A stretch of DNA of 40,920 nucleotides from Chloroflexota bacterium (GCA_013388735.1 JACAES010000074.1:1-40920), one strand, 5' to 3'. Counted from the first letter of the stretch, positions 1 to 8,227 are shown. Notes: generated from the sequence alone by a model not told the origin. Made by a program: numbers and translations.

Positions 1-150
1 AGGGCCAACCGGCAGCGCAGAAGGGCATAACATGCGCTGGAGACCGGTAACTAAAGACTAGTGGCTAAGTACATCAGCAGGATGAGAATGACGGGTGATA
101 TAGGGGAGCGCCTGTGTGCAACCGGAGGAAGTCCCTACGGGGCGCTCTCC

Positions 151-172
151 GGGCGGCCACGCCGGGCCGCCC
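151..172. repeat. Small palindromic GTAGGGGC-type intergenic repeat
   Basis: Bases 1-238 hold no gene I can support. Within them GGGCGGCC at 151-158 is matched by the inverted GGCCGCCC at 165-172, and the reverse complement continues into CGTAGGGGC. Related hairpins with a GTAGGGGC edge occur at 9457-9483, 9636-9659, 9690-9705 and 19382-19410, always outside genes. This is therefore one unit of a dispersed, degenerate intergenic repeat rather than an isolated terminator. No function can be read from the sequence. Confidence 0.5.
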
Positions 173-238
173 CTACGCCCTGCAAATTAATCTTGGCCGT
201 GTACTGGCCCCCCTGTTTCGTGAACAGGGAAACGATGC

Positions 239-487
239 CTAAAACGGCGAGGCCGGGCGCGCCAGCTTTTGCCGCGCCCGGCAGATGAGCCGGCGCATCA
301 TCTGTTCGGCGCGGTTAAATTCGTCCAGTTCGGCGAATTCTTCGGCGCTCAACACCCCGGCGCGTTTGCGGCGCAGCAGGTCGTTCAGCCGCATCCGGGT
401 GGGTTGAGACGGGCTGAAGGTGATGATCTGCTCCGGGGTCGGGGCAGCGGTCAGAAAATCCAGCAGTTCGTCATAAACCTTTGTCAT
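239..487 (-). CDS. Small conserved hypothetical protein (82 aa), third gene of the HEAT-repeat operon
   Basis: I do not know its function. The 82-residue protein is charged and predicted helical. Its core (about residues 15-75) has the pattern TPEQIITFSPS, then RLNDLLRRKRAGVLSAEEFAELDEF, then a basic C-terminus. This resembles small proteins common in Cyanobacteria and Chloroflexota, often found beside nucleases or other accessory genes. The start codon overlaps the stop of the HEAT-repeat gene upstream (ATGA at 484-487), so it is almost certainly translationally coupled and is the last gene of a three-gene operon. An antitoxin-like or adaptor role is possible but is inference only. Confidence 0.7.
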   Translation of the reverse strand: MTKVYDELLDFLTAAPTPEQIITFSPSQPTRMRLNDLLRRKRAGVLSAEEFAELDEFNRAEQMMRRLICRARQKLARPASPF

Positions 488-960
488 CGCTGCATCTCCA
501 GATAACCGGCGCTCGCCAGCGCGGCGTGTGCCACGCGATAGACGGTTTCGCCGGCGGCGTCCAGCTCGTGCTGTACTGCTTCCAGCGCGCCAGAACGCAG
601 CAGCGCCAGCGCCGCCACATAAGCGATGTCCGGGTCGCGGGGGTTTTGCTGGCGCATGATCGTCAGCAGCGGGTCAATGGCCTGCCGGTCGCCGATCTGG
701 CCGAGCGCCCAAACGATGTTCAGTTTCATATCGTAGCGCGCGCTGTCCAGCCGGGCGACCAATGCGCTCACAGCCTGCGATTCGCCGCGCCAGCCCAGCG
801 CCACCGCCGCCCGCCAGCGTATGTCCTCACGAGGATGATCGAGGGCGGCGATCAGGGTTTCGAGGGGGAGCGTCCCGGCAGCGCGCTGCACGCCGCCGGT
901 TATCCATTCGTTTTCAGGATCATTCTCGTTTTCAGGATCATTCGTGTCGAAAGTCGTCAT
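484..960 (-). CDS. Short HEAT-repeat protein (158 aa)
   Basis: This is a soluble alpha-solenoid of about three to four HEAT/PBS-lyase-type repeats, recognisable from units such as DIRWRAAVALGW and DMKLNIVWALGQIGDRQAIDPLL. The N-terminus (DTNDPENENDPENEW) is acidic and contains a short tandem repeat of DPENE. No catalytic motif is visible, and HEAT proteins of this kind usually scaffold protein contacts. It overlaps the preceding HEAT gene by ATGA (957-960) and the following small gene by ATGA (484-487), so the three are coupled. It looks like a shortened partner of the larger HEAT protein upstream rather than a fragment, because it has its own start and stop. Confidence 0.8.
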   Translation of the reverse strand: MTTFDTNDPENENDPENEWITGGVQRAAGTLPLETLIAALDHPREDIRWRAAVALGWRGESQAVSALVARLDSARYDMKLNIVWALGQIGDRQAIDPLLTIMRQQNPRDPDIAYVAALALLRSGALEAVQHELDAAGETVYRVAHAALASAGYLEMQR

Positions 961-2081
961 CGTTTTAACCGCCGGAGCGCATGACTGGCTACTTCCTGTA
1001 CCCGCGAATTCGGATGTTTAAGCGCGGCGTTCAGCGCGGCGACTGCTTCTAGGTCGCTCAGGGCTTCCAGCGCGGTGTAGCGCGTCCATTCGCTTTCATC
1101 TTCGATCAGGCGCGCCAGCGGTTCAATAGCCCGTTTGTCCCTTATCCAGCCCAGGGCAGCGGCGGCCTGCATCCGCACCTGGTCATCTTCGTCCCCCAGG
1201 GTTTCGATCAGGGGTTCGACGGCGCGCCGGTCTTTGATCCAGCCCAGGGCGAAAGCGGCACGCTGGCGCACTTCCCGGTCGCGGTCTTTGAGCGCGTCGG
1301 TCAGCGCCGTGATCGCGCGCGTGTCCATGATCCAGCCCAGCGCGTTGGCCGCGCCCACGCGCACCTGCGGGCGCGGGTCGTACAGGGCTTCGACCAGGAG
1401 TTCGATGGCGCGTTCGCCGAATTTCGCCAGCGCAATCGCGGCGTCCCAGCGCACTTTCGGCGACGGGTCGTCGAGCGCGTCCACCAGCGGCGGGATCGCG
1501 CGCGAGTCGTTCAGGCGGCCCAGCGCCCAGGCGGAATAAGCGCGCACTTTGATGTCCTCGTCGCGGCGCAGGCTGTTAATCAGCGGCTTCACCGCGCGGC
1601 GGTCGCCGATCATCCACAGCACCCAGATCACCTTGCGGCGCACTTCGATGTCAGGATTGTTCAGTTCGGCGATCAGCGCGTTTGCCACCGACCGCCCCAT
1701 ATCCACCAGGATAATGGCGGCAAAAACCTGCGCCGATTCGTCACCCTCGCGCAGCGCCGTAATCAACGAACGCAGCGCGACCATAGTTTGAATTTTGCCC
1801 AACCGCCAGGCCGCTTTCATGCGTTCGCGGGGGTCTTTACTCCCGCACAGAAGCGTTTCCAGAGGCGTCGCCGTATCTTCTGCGCCGGAGGTTTCCGGCC
1901 CGTCTTCTACCGGCTCGTGAGCATTCAGGCTTTCATCTTGTAATTTTACGATGCGCTCATCAATAACCAGTTCGCGGATTTCAAATAAGTACGCTGCTGC
2001 CCGGTCCCAGACCGATTCATGATCGCCTGCTGCCCCGTCCGGCAGCCCATTGAGTAGGTCATCGGTATCCATAACGTTCAT
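957..2081 (-). CDS. HEAT/PBS-lyase-like repeat protein (374 aa)
   Basis: The first 90 residues are acidic and non-repetitive. From about residue 100 to the end there are roughly nine HEAT repeats of about 31 residues, with the recurring core 'VR..AA.ALG.I.D.RAI.PL...L.D' (examples: KVRAYSAWALGRLNDSRAI, EVRQRAAFALGWIKDRRAV, QVRMQAAAALGWIRDKRAI). This is the E/Z-type (phycobilin lyase-like) HEAT signature, but phycobilisome genes are absent, so a generic protein-binding scaffold is more likely. The start at 2081 is preceded by GGGCAGG; a second ATG four codons in is an alternative. It is the first gene of the operon. The 224-bp gap upstream contains a short perfect palindrome (CCCGCC-TTAC-GGCGGG, 2097-2112) and no gene. 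Confidence 0.85.
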   Translation of the reverse strand: MNVMDTDDLLNGLPDGAAGDHESVWDRAAAYLFEIRELVIDERIVKLQDESLNAHEPVEDGPETSGAEDTATPLETLLCGSKDPRERMKAAWRLGKIQTMVALRSLITALREGDESAQVFAAIILVDMGRSVANALIAELNNPDIEVRRKVIWVLWMIGDRRAVKPLINSLRRDEDIKVRAYSAWALGRLNDSRAIPPLVDALDDPSPKVRWDAAIALAKFGERAIELLVEALYDPRPQVRVGAANALGWIMDTRAITALTDALKDRDREVRQRAAFALGWIKDRRAVEPLIETLGDEDDQVRMQAAAALGWIRDKRAIEPLARLIEDESEWTRYTALEALSDLEAVAALNAALKHPNSRVQEVASHALRRLKR

Positions 2082-2305
2082 CCTGCCCTTCTCTTCCCGC
2101 CTTACGGCGGGCGCTGCTTGTCCTGTGAGAAGTCCCGGAGTCCCGGCCTGACCAAAACCGATCTGTGCGCGAACACCACAACCGGCTGTGAATTGGTAAA
2201 AAACGTAAAAGCCATTTTTATCCTAACAGGTTTGGACGCATCGCATCACCCTCATAACAGGGGGGTGTTAGCCGGAATTGTACCAGAGTACCATTAGCGC
2301 CGATA

Positions 2306-2686
2306 TTATTCGGGCGGGTAAAGCGCATCCGGCAGGGTGAAGCTGCCGTCCGGCTGTGGCGGAAAATCCACCACCCACACCACTGCGTCCAGGTTAAGCG
2401 CCCCGTAGAGATGCGGGAACAGCTCGGCGCTGCCGGTTTCCGGCTGGCCGGACGCCGGGTGAACGGGCGGCTCGAACTTCAGCGGCGCGGCCAGCTTTTC
2501 CGTTTCGATGACCAGCAGCGCCAGGTCGGCCAGGCCGCGATAGACGGCATTGGCGACCCGCGTCACCTGTTCCGGGGTGGAACAGTGAATAAAACCCTGC
2601 GACTCCAGCGAGTCGGCACGGTATTCGCCGGCAGCGCGGGCGGCTTCCCAGGCGTGGCGGGAAACGATGTGGACGATCAGACTCAT
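2306..2686 (-). CDS. DUF952 family protein (126 aa)
   Basis: The sequence matches the DUF952 pattern: an opening IVHIVSRHAWEAA, then 'SQGFIHCSTPEQV', then a central 'LLVIETEKL..PLKFEP', then 'ELFPHLYGALNLDAVV'. Family members are small cytosolic proteins of about 110-130 residues without an established reaction. The frame stays open upstream to 2866, but that part runs through tRNA-Gly. I therefore place the start at the ATG at 2684-2686, which has AGGGG seven bases upstream. It lies downstream of the tRNA and its terminator and is probably transcribed separately. Confidence 0.85.
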   Translation of the reverse strand: MSLIVHIVSRHAWEAARAAGEYRADSLESQGFIHCSTPEQVTRVANAVYRGLADLALLVIETEKLAAPLKFEPPVHPASGQPETGSAELFPHLYGALNLDAVVWVVDFPPQPDGSFTLPDALYPPE

Positions 2687-2782
2687 GCTTAAAGCCCCTG
2701 GAAAAAGTGCTGAGTAGGGAGTGCCGAGTGCCGAGTCAAAAATGCGATGAAGGCTGACTCTGACCGCGCCCGGCGGCGAATC

Positions 2783-2815
2783 AAAAAGCCCCAGTTGATA
2801 CACCAGGGCTTTTTT
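2783..2815 (-). terminator. Rho-independent terminator of tRNA-Gly, probably bidirectional
   Basis: Read on the minus strand, AAAAAGCCC(TGGT) pairs with (ACTG)GGGCTTTTT around a short loop, giving a stem of about 13 pairs including two G-U pairs and ending in five T residues. It starts a couple of bases after the tRNA-Gly 3' end. The A-run/T-run symmetry means it could also work on the plus strand. Confidence 0.75.
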
Positions 2816-2888
<73 letters not shown>

Positions 2889-2900
2889 GAAGATAAAAAG

Positions 2901-2929
2901 ATTATAGCGTTCTCAGGCCAATTGCGCAA
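2901..2929 (-). promoter_or_regulatory. Promoter of tRNA-Gly
   Basis: On the minus strand TTGCGC (2924-2929) is separated by 17 bases from a perfect TATAAT (2901-2906). The predicted transcription start is about six bases before the tRNA 5' end at 2888. Confidence 0.7.
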
Positions 2930-2948
2930 GGGGTAAAAATTGGATACG

Positions 2949-3199
2949 CAGAGCAATCGCTTCACACTGTCATCTTGCGTCACATTAACCCCTATCCCCC
3001 CGGCCCCCTTTCCTCCCTGAAGGGACTGCCTTCGGTCGCCGTGTACGGGAAAGGGGGAGTAAGAGTTGTGTTAAGCCCCCTGCTTGAATTCGGCGAGCCG
3101 AATGGGGACGTTTGTCCCCTAAGCGCGAGGGGGTTGGGGGTGGGGTCAAAAGGCAAAAGTCTGCTTACTGAGACGACGTATCTTCAAGCGATTGCCCTG
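2949..3199 (+). mobile_element. MITE, copy 1 (CAGGGCAATCGC-ended non-autonomous element)
   Basis: The left end CAGAGCAATCGCTTCA (2949-2964) is an imperfect inverted copy of the right end TTCAAGCGATTGCCCTG (to 3199). The interior is closely similar, in the same orientation, to the element at 36142-36376. The shared parts are the AAGCCCC arm, the GGGGACGTTTGTCCCC palindrome next to CGAATGGGG, the GGGGGTTGGGGGTGGGGTCAAAAGG stretch in pieces, and the GAGACGACGTAT arm. It has no coding capacity. No target duplication is visible, so it may be an old insertion. It sits between the tRNA-Gly promoter and the 3' end of the glycosyltransferase operon. Confidence 0.75.
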
Positions 3200-3212
3200 C
3201 GCCGACCGGGTT

Positions 3213-5027
3213 TTAACCGGCGCCGCGTTGCAGCACCGCCAGCACGAAACGCGGCAGGCGCAGCATCCGCTTGAAGCGCCAGGGCTGCAAAAACAGCCGG
3301 AACAGCCATTCCAGACCGGCGCGCTGCATCCACAGCGGGGCGCGCGGCACAACCCCGGCCAGGAAGTCGAACGCGCCGCCGACGCCCATCGCCATCGCCA
3401 CCTTCAGCCGGGGCAGGTTGCGGGCAATCCACTTGTCCTGCTCCGGCGCGCCGTAAGCCACGAACAGGATGTCCGCACCGCTTGCGTTCACCCGCTCTAC
3501 GATGGCATCCTCTTCGTCCGGCGCTGGGCTGCCGCCGTAAATGCCGGCGATGTCCAGCCCCGGAAAACGCGCCTGCAAAACCGCCCCGGCCTGTTCCGCC
3601 ACGCCGGGCGCGGCCCCCAGCAGGAACAGCCGCCAGCCCAATCGCGCCGCGCGTTCGGCGATTTTCGGCACGCCGTCCGAGCCGGTGACGCGCTCCGGCA
3701 GGCGGTGTCCCAGGCGTCGCGCCGCCCACAGCAGGCCCACGCCGTCCGGCACACACAGGTCGGCGCGGTGCAGGATGTTCCAGAAGTTCGGGTCGCGCCG
3801 CGCGATCATGGTGAACTCCGGGTTGATGGTGCAGACGTGATGGCACGTCCGGTCGCCCGCTCCGGCAGTCCAGCTTTCGATCCGGTCGAGCCATTCGGGA
3901 TAGGTGATGCCGTCCACCGGCAGGCCGAGGATGTGGATGCGGCGCGAGAAAATCATCCGGCGCGGCAGTTCATGAACGGCGGGCGGCGTTCCGTCCAGCA
4001 GCGACCGCGCCGCCGCCAGTACATGCTCCGGCGTGACCATCCGCATACAGGTGCGGGCAGGGCAGCCTTCGCGCAGGCCGATGCCATGCCCGACGTAGCT
4101 GCACGGGCTGCACTCCGGCGCGCTGCGCACGACCCGCGCCGCCCCGTCCGGCGGCCAGGGGCCCCAGGCGGCGGCGTTGCTGGGGCCAAAAACGGCTACG
4201 ACCGGCACGCCGACTGCCGCCGCCAGGTGCATCACACCGCTGTCCGCGCCGATGAACAGGCGGCACTTTGCCAGCAGCGCCGCCAACTGCGGCAGGGTGG
4301 TTTGCCCGCTCAGGTCAAGCGGCTCGTTTCGCATGGCGGCTTTGACCGAAGCCGTATCGTCGTCCGGCCCGCCGACCAGCACGATTTCTGCGCCGTATTC
4401 GTCATGCAGCGCGTCCGCCACCGCCGCGAAACCGGCGGCGTCCCAGCGGCGCGCGCGGCTGTATCCGCCGCTGCCGGGATGAATGGCGACGACGAGTGCT
4501 GAGTTAAAGAGCGTGGATAACTGCGGGCTGAGGGGGTCGGCGGCCACGACTGCCGGGCGAGGTGTTGAATCCGCGCCCAGCAGACCGACCAGATCAAGCC
4601 AGTACTGCGCCTGATGCCGCGCGCCAAAACCGGCGTCCAGCAGGGTATCGGTCAGAAACCAGGCCCTGTCGTTGTCCAATCCAATCCGGCGTTTGGCCCG
4701 CGCCGCCAGCGCGATCAGCGCGAACTTGAACGTGCCGAGCCGCAGCGTGAAATGATGAAAATAAACGACCGTATCAAACCGCCCCAGGCCGAACAGCCGC
4801 CGCAGGTTGGCCGGTTTCAACAGGGCGGTTGAGCTGTTGAAGGCCTGACGGTCGAGGGTGAAAATGTCGTCCACCAGCGGCAGGCCGCGAACGACCGGCG
4901 CGGCGTGGGCGCCGGCGAGCAGCGTGATGTGCGCGTCCGGTCGGGCCTGGCGCAGGGCAGCCAGCGCCGGTGTAGACAGAATCAGGTCGCCGATGTCGGC
5001 CAGTTGAACGACCAGCACACGTTCCAT
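3213..5027 (-). CDS. GT9 (heptosyltransferase-like) - GT26 (WecG/TagA/CpsF) fusion glycosyltransferase (604 aa)
   Basis: Two complete glycosyltransferases lie in one uninterrupted frame. Residues 1 to about 345 form a GT9 domain: 'RVLVVQLADIGDLILSTPAL' at the start, HPGSGG (173-178), and 'FIGADSGVMHLAAAVGVPVVAVFGPS' in pieces at about 259-282, the nucleotide-sugar binding region of ADP-heptose:LPS heptosyltransferases. Residues about 358-600 form a GT26 domain: ILGLPVDGITYPEW, TINPEFTMIARRDP, DLCVPDGVG, GAPEQDKWIARN and GVGGAFDFLAG, as in WecG/TagA, which add ManNAcA or ManNAc to lipid carriers. The start at 5025-5027 is chosen because it opens the GT9 domain ten bases after the upstream gene; the frame extends further upstream only as shadow. 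It is the last gene of the glycan operon. A fusion this clean suggests sequential transfer in one surface-glycan pathway. Confidence 0.85.
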   Translation of the reverse strand: MERVLVVQLADIGDLILSTPALAALRQARPDAHITLLAGAHAAPVVRGLPLVDDIFTLDRQAFNSSTALLKPANLRRLFGLGRFDTVVYFHHFTLRLGTFKFALIALAARAKRRIGLDNDRAWFLTDTLLDAGFGARHQAQYWLDLVGLLGADSTPRPAVVAADPLSPQLSTLFNSALVVAIHPGSGGYSRARRWDAAGFAAVADALHDEYGAEIVLVGGPDDDTASVKAAMRNEPLDLSGQTTLPQLAALLAKCRLFIGADSGVMHLAAAVGVPVVAVFGPSNAAAWGPWPPDGAARVVRSAPECSPCSYVGHGIGLREGCPARTCMRMVTPEHVLAAARSLLDGTPPAVHELPRRMIFSRRIHILGLPVDGITYPEWLDRIESWTAGAGDRTCHHVCTINPEFTMIARRDPNFWNILHRADLCVPDGVGLLWAARRLGHRLPERVTGSDGVPKIAERAARLGWRLFLLGAAPGVAEQAGAVLQARFPGLDIAGIYGGSPAPDEEDAIVERVNASGADILFVAYGAPEQDKWIARNLPRLKVAMAMGVGGAFDFLAGVVPRAPLWMQRAGLEWLFRLFLQPWRFKRMLRLPRFVLAVLQRGAG

Positions 5028-5037
5028 AAGATAAACC

Positions 5038-6129
5038 CTACCCGGCGGCCAGTGCCGCCTCTTCCAGCGCGGCCAGCGCCCGCCGCCCGGCCTCGTCCCA
5101 GGTGAAACGTGCCGCCTGAAGATACCCCCGCTCGCGCAGAGAGTCGCGCAGGGCGGCGTCGTCCGACAGCCGCCCCATCGCCCCGGCAATCGCCGCGACA
5201 TCGAGCGGGTTGATCAGCAGCCCGGCCTGGCCGGCCAGTTCCGGCAGGCTGGAGGTATGGCTGGCGATGACCGGCGCGCCGCTGTGCATGGCCTCGATCA
5301 CCGGGAAGCCGAAGCCTTCGTACAGCGTGGGGAAAACCAGCGCCAGCGCCCCGGCCAGCAGCGCGCCCCGGTCGGCCTCGTCCACGTAACCAGGCAGAAT
5401 CACACCGTCCACGCCGTCCACCCACTCCGGGTCGAACAGCCAGCCGCGCGCCCCCGCCAGCACCAGCGCCGCCGGGTCGTCCGGGTGGTTTTCGCGCCAC
5501 AGCCGGTACGCCTGCACGATGCGGGCGATATTTTTGCGCGGCTGGAGCGTGCCGATAAACAGGAAATAACGCGGCGGCAGGCCGTACCGGGCGCGCATCG
5601 GTTCGATGCTGCCGCTCGGCGGTTTGTCCACGCCGGGATACACCACGCGGATTTTATCCGGCGGCGCGCCGTAAAATCGCGCCAGGTCGGCGGCGGTGGC
5701 CTGGCTGTCGGCCAGGATGACGGCGGCGCGGCGGGCGCTGTGGCGCGTCGTCCAATCCAGATACAGCCGGTCTTTGAGCGGGTGCGCCTGCGGAAAATAG
5801 CGGAAGCCCAGGTCATGAACGGTCACGGCGGCGCGGCCTGGGAATATCAGCGGCAGCGTGTGCGCCGGGACGAACAGCACATCCGGGCGGTCGCGCCCGA
5901 TTTCGGCGGCCAGCCGTAAATGCGTCCAGGCGCGGCGGAAGGGGATCACCCGCGGCTGCACCCGGTCTGAGGCCGGGAACAAGTCCGGCGGCGGCGTATC
6001 GCGGAAGTACAGCGTCAGTTGGTGGCGCGTGTTCAGGCGGATGATCGCGCGGATCAGTTCAATCGCGTAACGTTCGGTGCCGGTCACGCGGGCGACGGTA
6101 CACCGGCTGGCGTCAATGGCGAGGCGCAT
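5038..6129 (-). CDS. Glycosyltransferase family 4 protein (363 aa)
   Basis: This is a GT-B fold, GT4-type retaining glycosyltransferase, cytosolic and probably membrane-associated. Visible marks are the N-terminal MRLAIDASR with GTERYAIELIRAI, the central VYPGVD, then YFLFIGTLQPRKNIARIVQAY, which opens the nucleotide-sugar binding domain, and the EGFGFPVIEAM motif, which holds the two glutamates of the EX7E signature. The length is normal for the family. It resembles mannosyltransferases that build exopolysaccharides or lipopolysaccharide-like glycans, but the sugar cannot be told from the sequence. It starts immediately after the stop of the membrane-protein gene and ends ten bases before the GT9-GT26 fusion, so the three form one operon. 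Confidence 0.9.
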   Translation of the reverse strand: MRLAIDASRCTVARVTGTERYAIELIRAIIRLNTRHQLTLYFRDTPPPDLFPASDRVQPRVIPFRRAWTHLRLAAEIGRDRPDVLFVPAHTLPLIFPGRAAVTVHDLGFRYFPQAHPLKDRLYLDWTTRHSARRAAVILADSQATAADLARFYGAPPDKIRVVYPGVDKPPSGSIEPMRARYGLPPRYFLFIGTLQPRKNIARIVQAYRLWRENHPDDPAALVLAGARGWLFDPEWVDGVDGVILPGYVDEADRGALLAGALALVFPTLYEGFGFPVIEAMHSGAPVIASHTSSLPELAGQAGLLINPLDVAAIAGAMGRLSDDAALRDSLRERGYLQAARFTWDEAGRRALAALEEAALAAG

Positions 6130-6957
6130 TCATCCTCGCCGGATGACCGGCAGCACCCAGACCACCAGCAGCGCCACCGCCGCTGCCGGCCATAAACCGG
6201 CGGCCAGATCGAGCAGGCTGCCGGGCAGCAGGCCGAAAGTGACAACCAGCGCCGCCAGCCCGGAAACGGCCAGCAGCAAACCCGGCAGAATCAAGCGGCG
6301 GTCAGGCGGGGCGGCCAGGGCAGCCGTCAGGAAAAAAGCCGCGCCCAGGCCGATTAACATCAGCGGCCAGCCGCGCGCCGCCCCCGGCGAACCCGGCACG
6401 GCCAGCAGCGCCAGCGCGCCGCCCACGCCGATCAGCGCCAGCGCCAAGAACAGGCTGCCGCGTGACCAGCGCCCGGACGATAACCAGCGCCCGGCCAGGA
6501 CGATCACCAGTGCGCCGCCCAGCGCCAGCGTCACCAATCCGCCGTCCGGCGGCGACCCGGTGGTGAAGGCGAACGTCAGCCACGCGCCGAGCGCGATCAG
6601 AATCAACGCCGGCAGAACCGAAGCCATCTGCCCGCGCCGCAGCACGACCAGCGGCGGCACGGGGAAAAACTGCTCCGGGTGTTCCAGCCGCAGGCGGCGT
6701 TCTTCGGCGGCCATCGCTTCGGCTTCCGCCTGGGCGATGCGCGCCTGTTCGGCAGCTTCCTGCTCCGCCAGCATATCACTGAGGGTGGACACCGCCGCCA
6801 GCGCCGCTTCGATGTCCAGCCCATCCGCAGCGGCAGACGCGGCTTCGGCGTCCGGTTCTGGCGGCGCGCCGGTGTCATCCGGCGGGGCAAAGCGCAGATC
6901 ATCGGCGTCGGCGGGTAAATCGGTTTCGGGGGGGAGGTCACGTTGTTCGTCGCTCAT
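6130..6957 (-). CDS. Membrane protein with acidic, coiled N-terminus (275 aa)
   Basis: I recognise no family. Residues 1-105 are cytosolic-looking, acidic and Pro/Ala-rich, with a probable coiled coil in the run of QEAAEQARIAQAEAEAMAAE. After PPLVVLRRGQ there are about six to seven closely spaced hydrophobic segments to the C-terminus, which ends in VIRRG. The start ATG at 6955-6957 is preferred over one 20 codons upstream because the longer version has a basic, shadow-like extension. It is the first gene of the glycan operon, with its TGA directly touching the ATG of the GT4 gene. That tight linkage suggests a role in glycan assembly or in anchoring the transferases, but this is inference. 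Confidence 0.7.
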   Translation of the reverse strand: MSDEQRDLPPETDLPADADDLRFAPPDDTGAPPEPDAEAASAAADGLDIEAALAAVSTLSDMLAEQEAAEQARIAQAEAEAMAAEERRLRLEHPEQFFPVPPLVVLRRGQMASVLPALILIALGAWLTFAFTTGSPPDGGLVTLALGGALVIVLAGRWLSSGRWSRGSLFLALALIGVGGALALLAVPGSPGAARGWPLMLIGLGAAFFLTAALAAPPDRRLILPGLLLAVSGLAALVVTFGLLPGSLLDLAAGLWPAAAVALLVVWVLPVIRRG

Positions 6958-7272
6958 AGGGTTGATTGTGGCGCGTTTTGCGGCTGAACGCAAGCGGCGC
7001 GAACCCCTTGTATCCATCTATCCATCCCCCGGCTGACGGCCCCCGGCTGACAGGGATTCACCCGTTAAATAAACAGGTCACGCCCGGTCATCTGCCGGTT
7101 TTGCCGCCGCCTTAAACGATGCCACAATAGGGGAAAGTTAAAGGCCGCAGACTGCCGGTTACAGGTTGCCGGTTCAAATCACAATCCCTGATGATCCTGA
7201 ATACTTGAGCTGGCCTTTTGTGGACTTGTGATTTACAGGCGGCATTCAAGCCTGATACGCCGAGATGGCACT

Positions 7273-8130
7273 ATGGACGATCAATCTGCCCCTGAGTTTT
7301 TCAGCAGCGACAGCGCCCCGGAAGACGCCGCAGCGGCGGGCGAGGCCGAACGCCGCCGCCTGGCCGACCTGCTGGAAAGCGAAATCATCAGCCCGTTGAA
7401 TTTGCTGCTGGCGCAGGCCGGCGCTTACGAACAAACCCTGGCCGCCAACCCGCAGGCGCACGTGGCTGTATCGGTGCTGGCGAACCTGACGCGCCAGCTT
7501 TTGCAGCAGGCGCGCGACCTGAAGAACAACCTGCGCCCGGCGCTGCTGGAAACGCTGGGACTCGAACCGGCGTTAGAGGCGCTGGCCGCCCAGGTGGCGC
7601 GCGCGTCCGGCCTGCCGGTGACGCTGCTGCTGGAACGCCAGCGCGAACGGCTGCCGCTGCCCATCGAACTGGCGCTCTTTCGCGCCGTGCAGGATATGCT
7701 CGACCGCGCCGTTCATGGGGGACGCGCGACGCGGGCGGTTATCCGGCTGGAACGCCGCGAACAAACGCTGACGCTGACCCTGGCCGACAACAGCCTGCCT
7801 CATACCGACACCGGCGGGCTGCGTGCATCGCTGGCGCGCATCGAGCAGCTTGGCGGTCAGGCCGAAGAACGCGCCGGGCGGGAAGGCAACTTTGAACTGG
7901 AAATTCGCTTTTTTTTCGCCCCGGCGGTCGAACTCACCGCCCGCGAGGTGGAAGTCATCCAGCGGCTGGCTGAGGGACTGACCAATAAGGAAATCGCCCG
8001 CGCGTTGAAGGTTTCCGCCCGCACCGTCAATTTTCACCTGGACAACATTTACGCCAAGCTGGGCGTCAGCACGCGCACCGAAGCGGCGGTGTACGCGCTG
8101 CGCCGGGGCTGGGCGCGGCGTCCCGGTTAA
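7273..8130 (+). CDS. LuxR-type transcription regulator with degenerate histidine-kinase-like sensor (285 aa)
   Basis: The C-terminal residues 219-280 are a clear LuxR/NarL helix-turn-helix: LTAREVEVIQRLAEGLTNKEIA, then VSARTVNFHLDNIYAKLGV. Upstream, residues 26-95 resemble the dimerisation helices of NarX/DesK-type kinases, including LRPALLETLGLEPALEALA, and residues 130-212 resemble their ATPase domain. However, the usual phospho-accepting histidine is absent (ERRRLADLLESE), the N-box asparagine is replaced (QDMLDRAVHGG), and the DxGxG motif is replaced by ADNSLP. It should not bind ATP or autophosphorylate. I infer a DNA-binding regulator that uses a dead kinase module for dimerisation or ligand sensing. 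The ATG at 7273 is chosen over 7228 because the shorter form starts the natural acidic N-terminus. CpaF follows after 97 bases. Confidence 0.85.
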   Translation: MDDQSAPEFFSSDSAPEDAAAAGEAERRRLADLLESEIISPLNLLLAQAGAYEQTLAANPQAHVAVSVLANLTRQLLQQARDLKNNLRPALLETLGLEPALEALAAQVARASGLPVTLLLERQRERLPLPIELALFRAVQDMLDRAVHGGRATRAVIRLERREQTLTLTLADNSLPHTDTGGLRASLARIEQLGGQAEERAGREGNFELEIRFFFAPAVELTAREVEVIQRLAEGLTNKEIARALKVSARTVNFHLDNIYAKLGVSTRTEAAVYALRRGWARRPG

Positions 8131-8227
8131 ACAGACAGGCATGGCGCTGGTCGTCTGCCCGTTCTGCCCGGTCGCGAGTCCCGCGATAATCAGATTAACG
8201 ATTGAATTGAGTGTGAAAGGCGCGATC

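Noticed and set aside
61-288. Plus-strand 75-codon frame at the window start
   Set aside because: It crosses a hairpin repeat and overlaps the antisense 82-aa gene; the composition is Pro/Arg-rich shadow.
3192-4502. A 436-codon plus-strand open frame opposite the GT9-GT26 fusion
   Set aside because: It is antisense to a gene with two full sets of domain motifs; its translation is Arg/Gln/Ala-rich with no family pattern, as expected from GC-rich codon bias.
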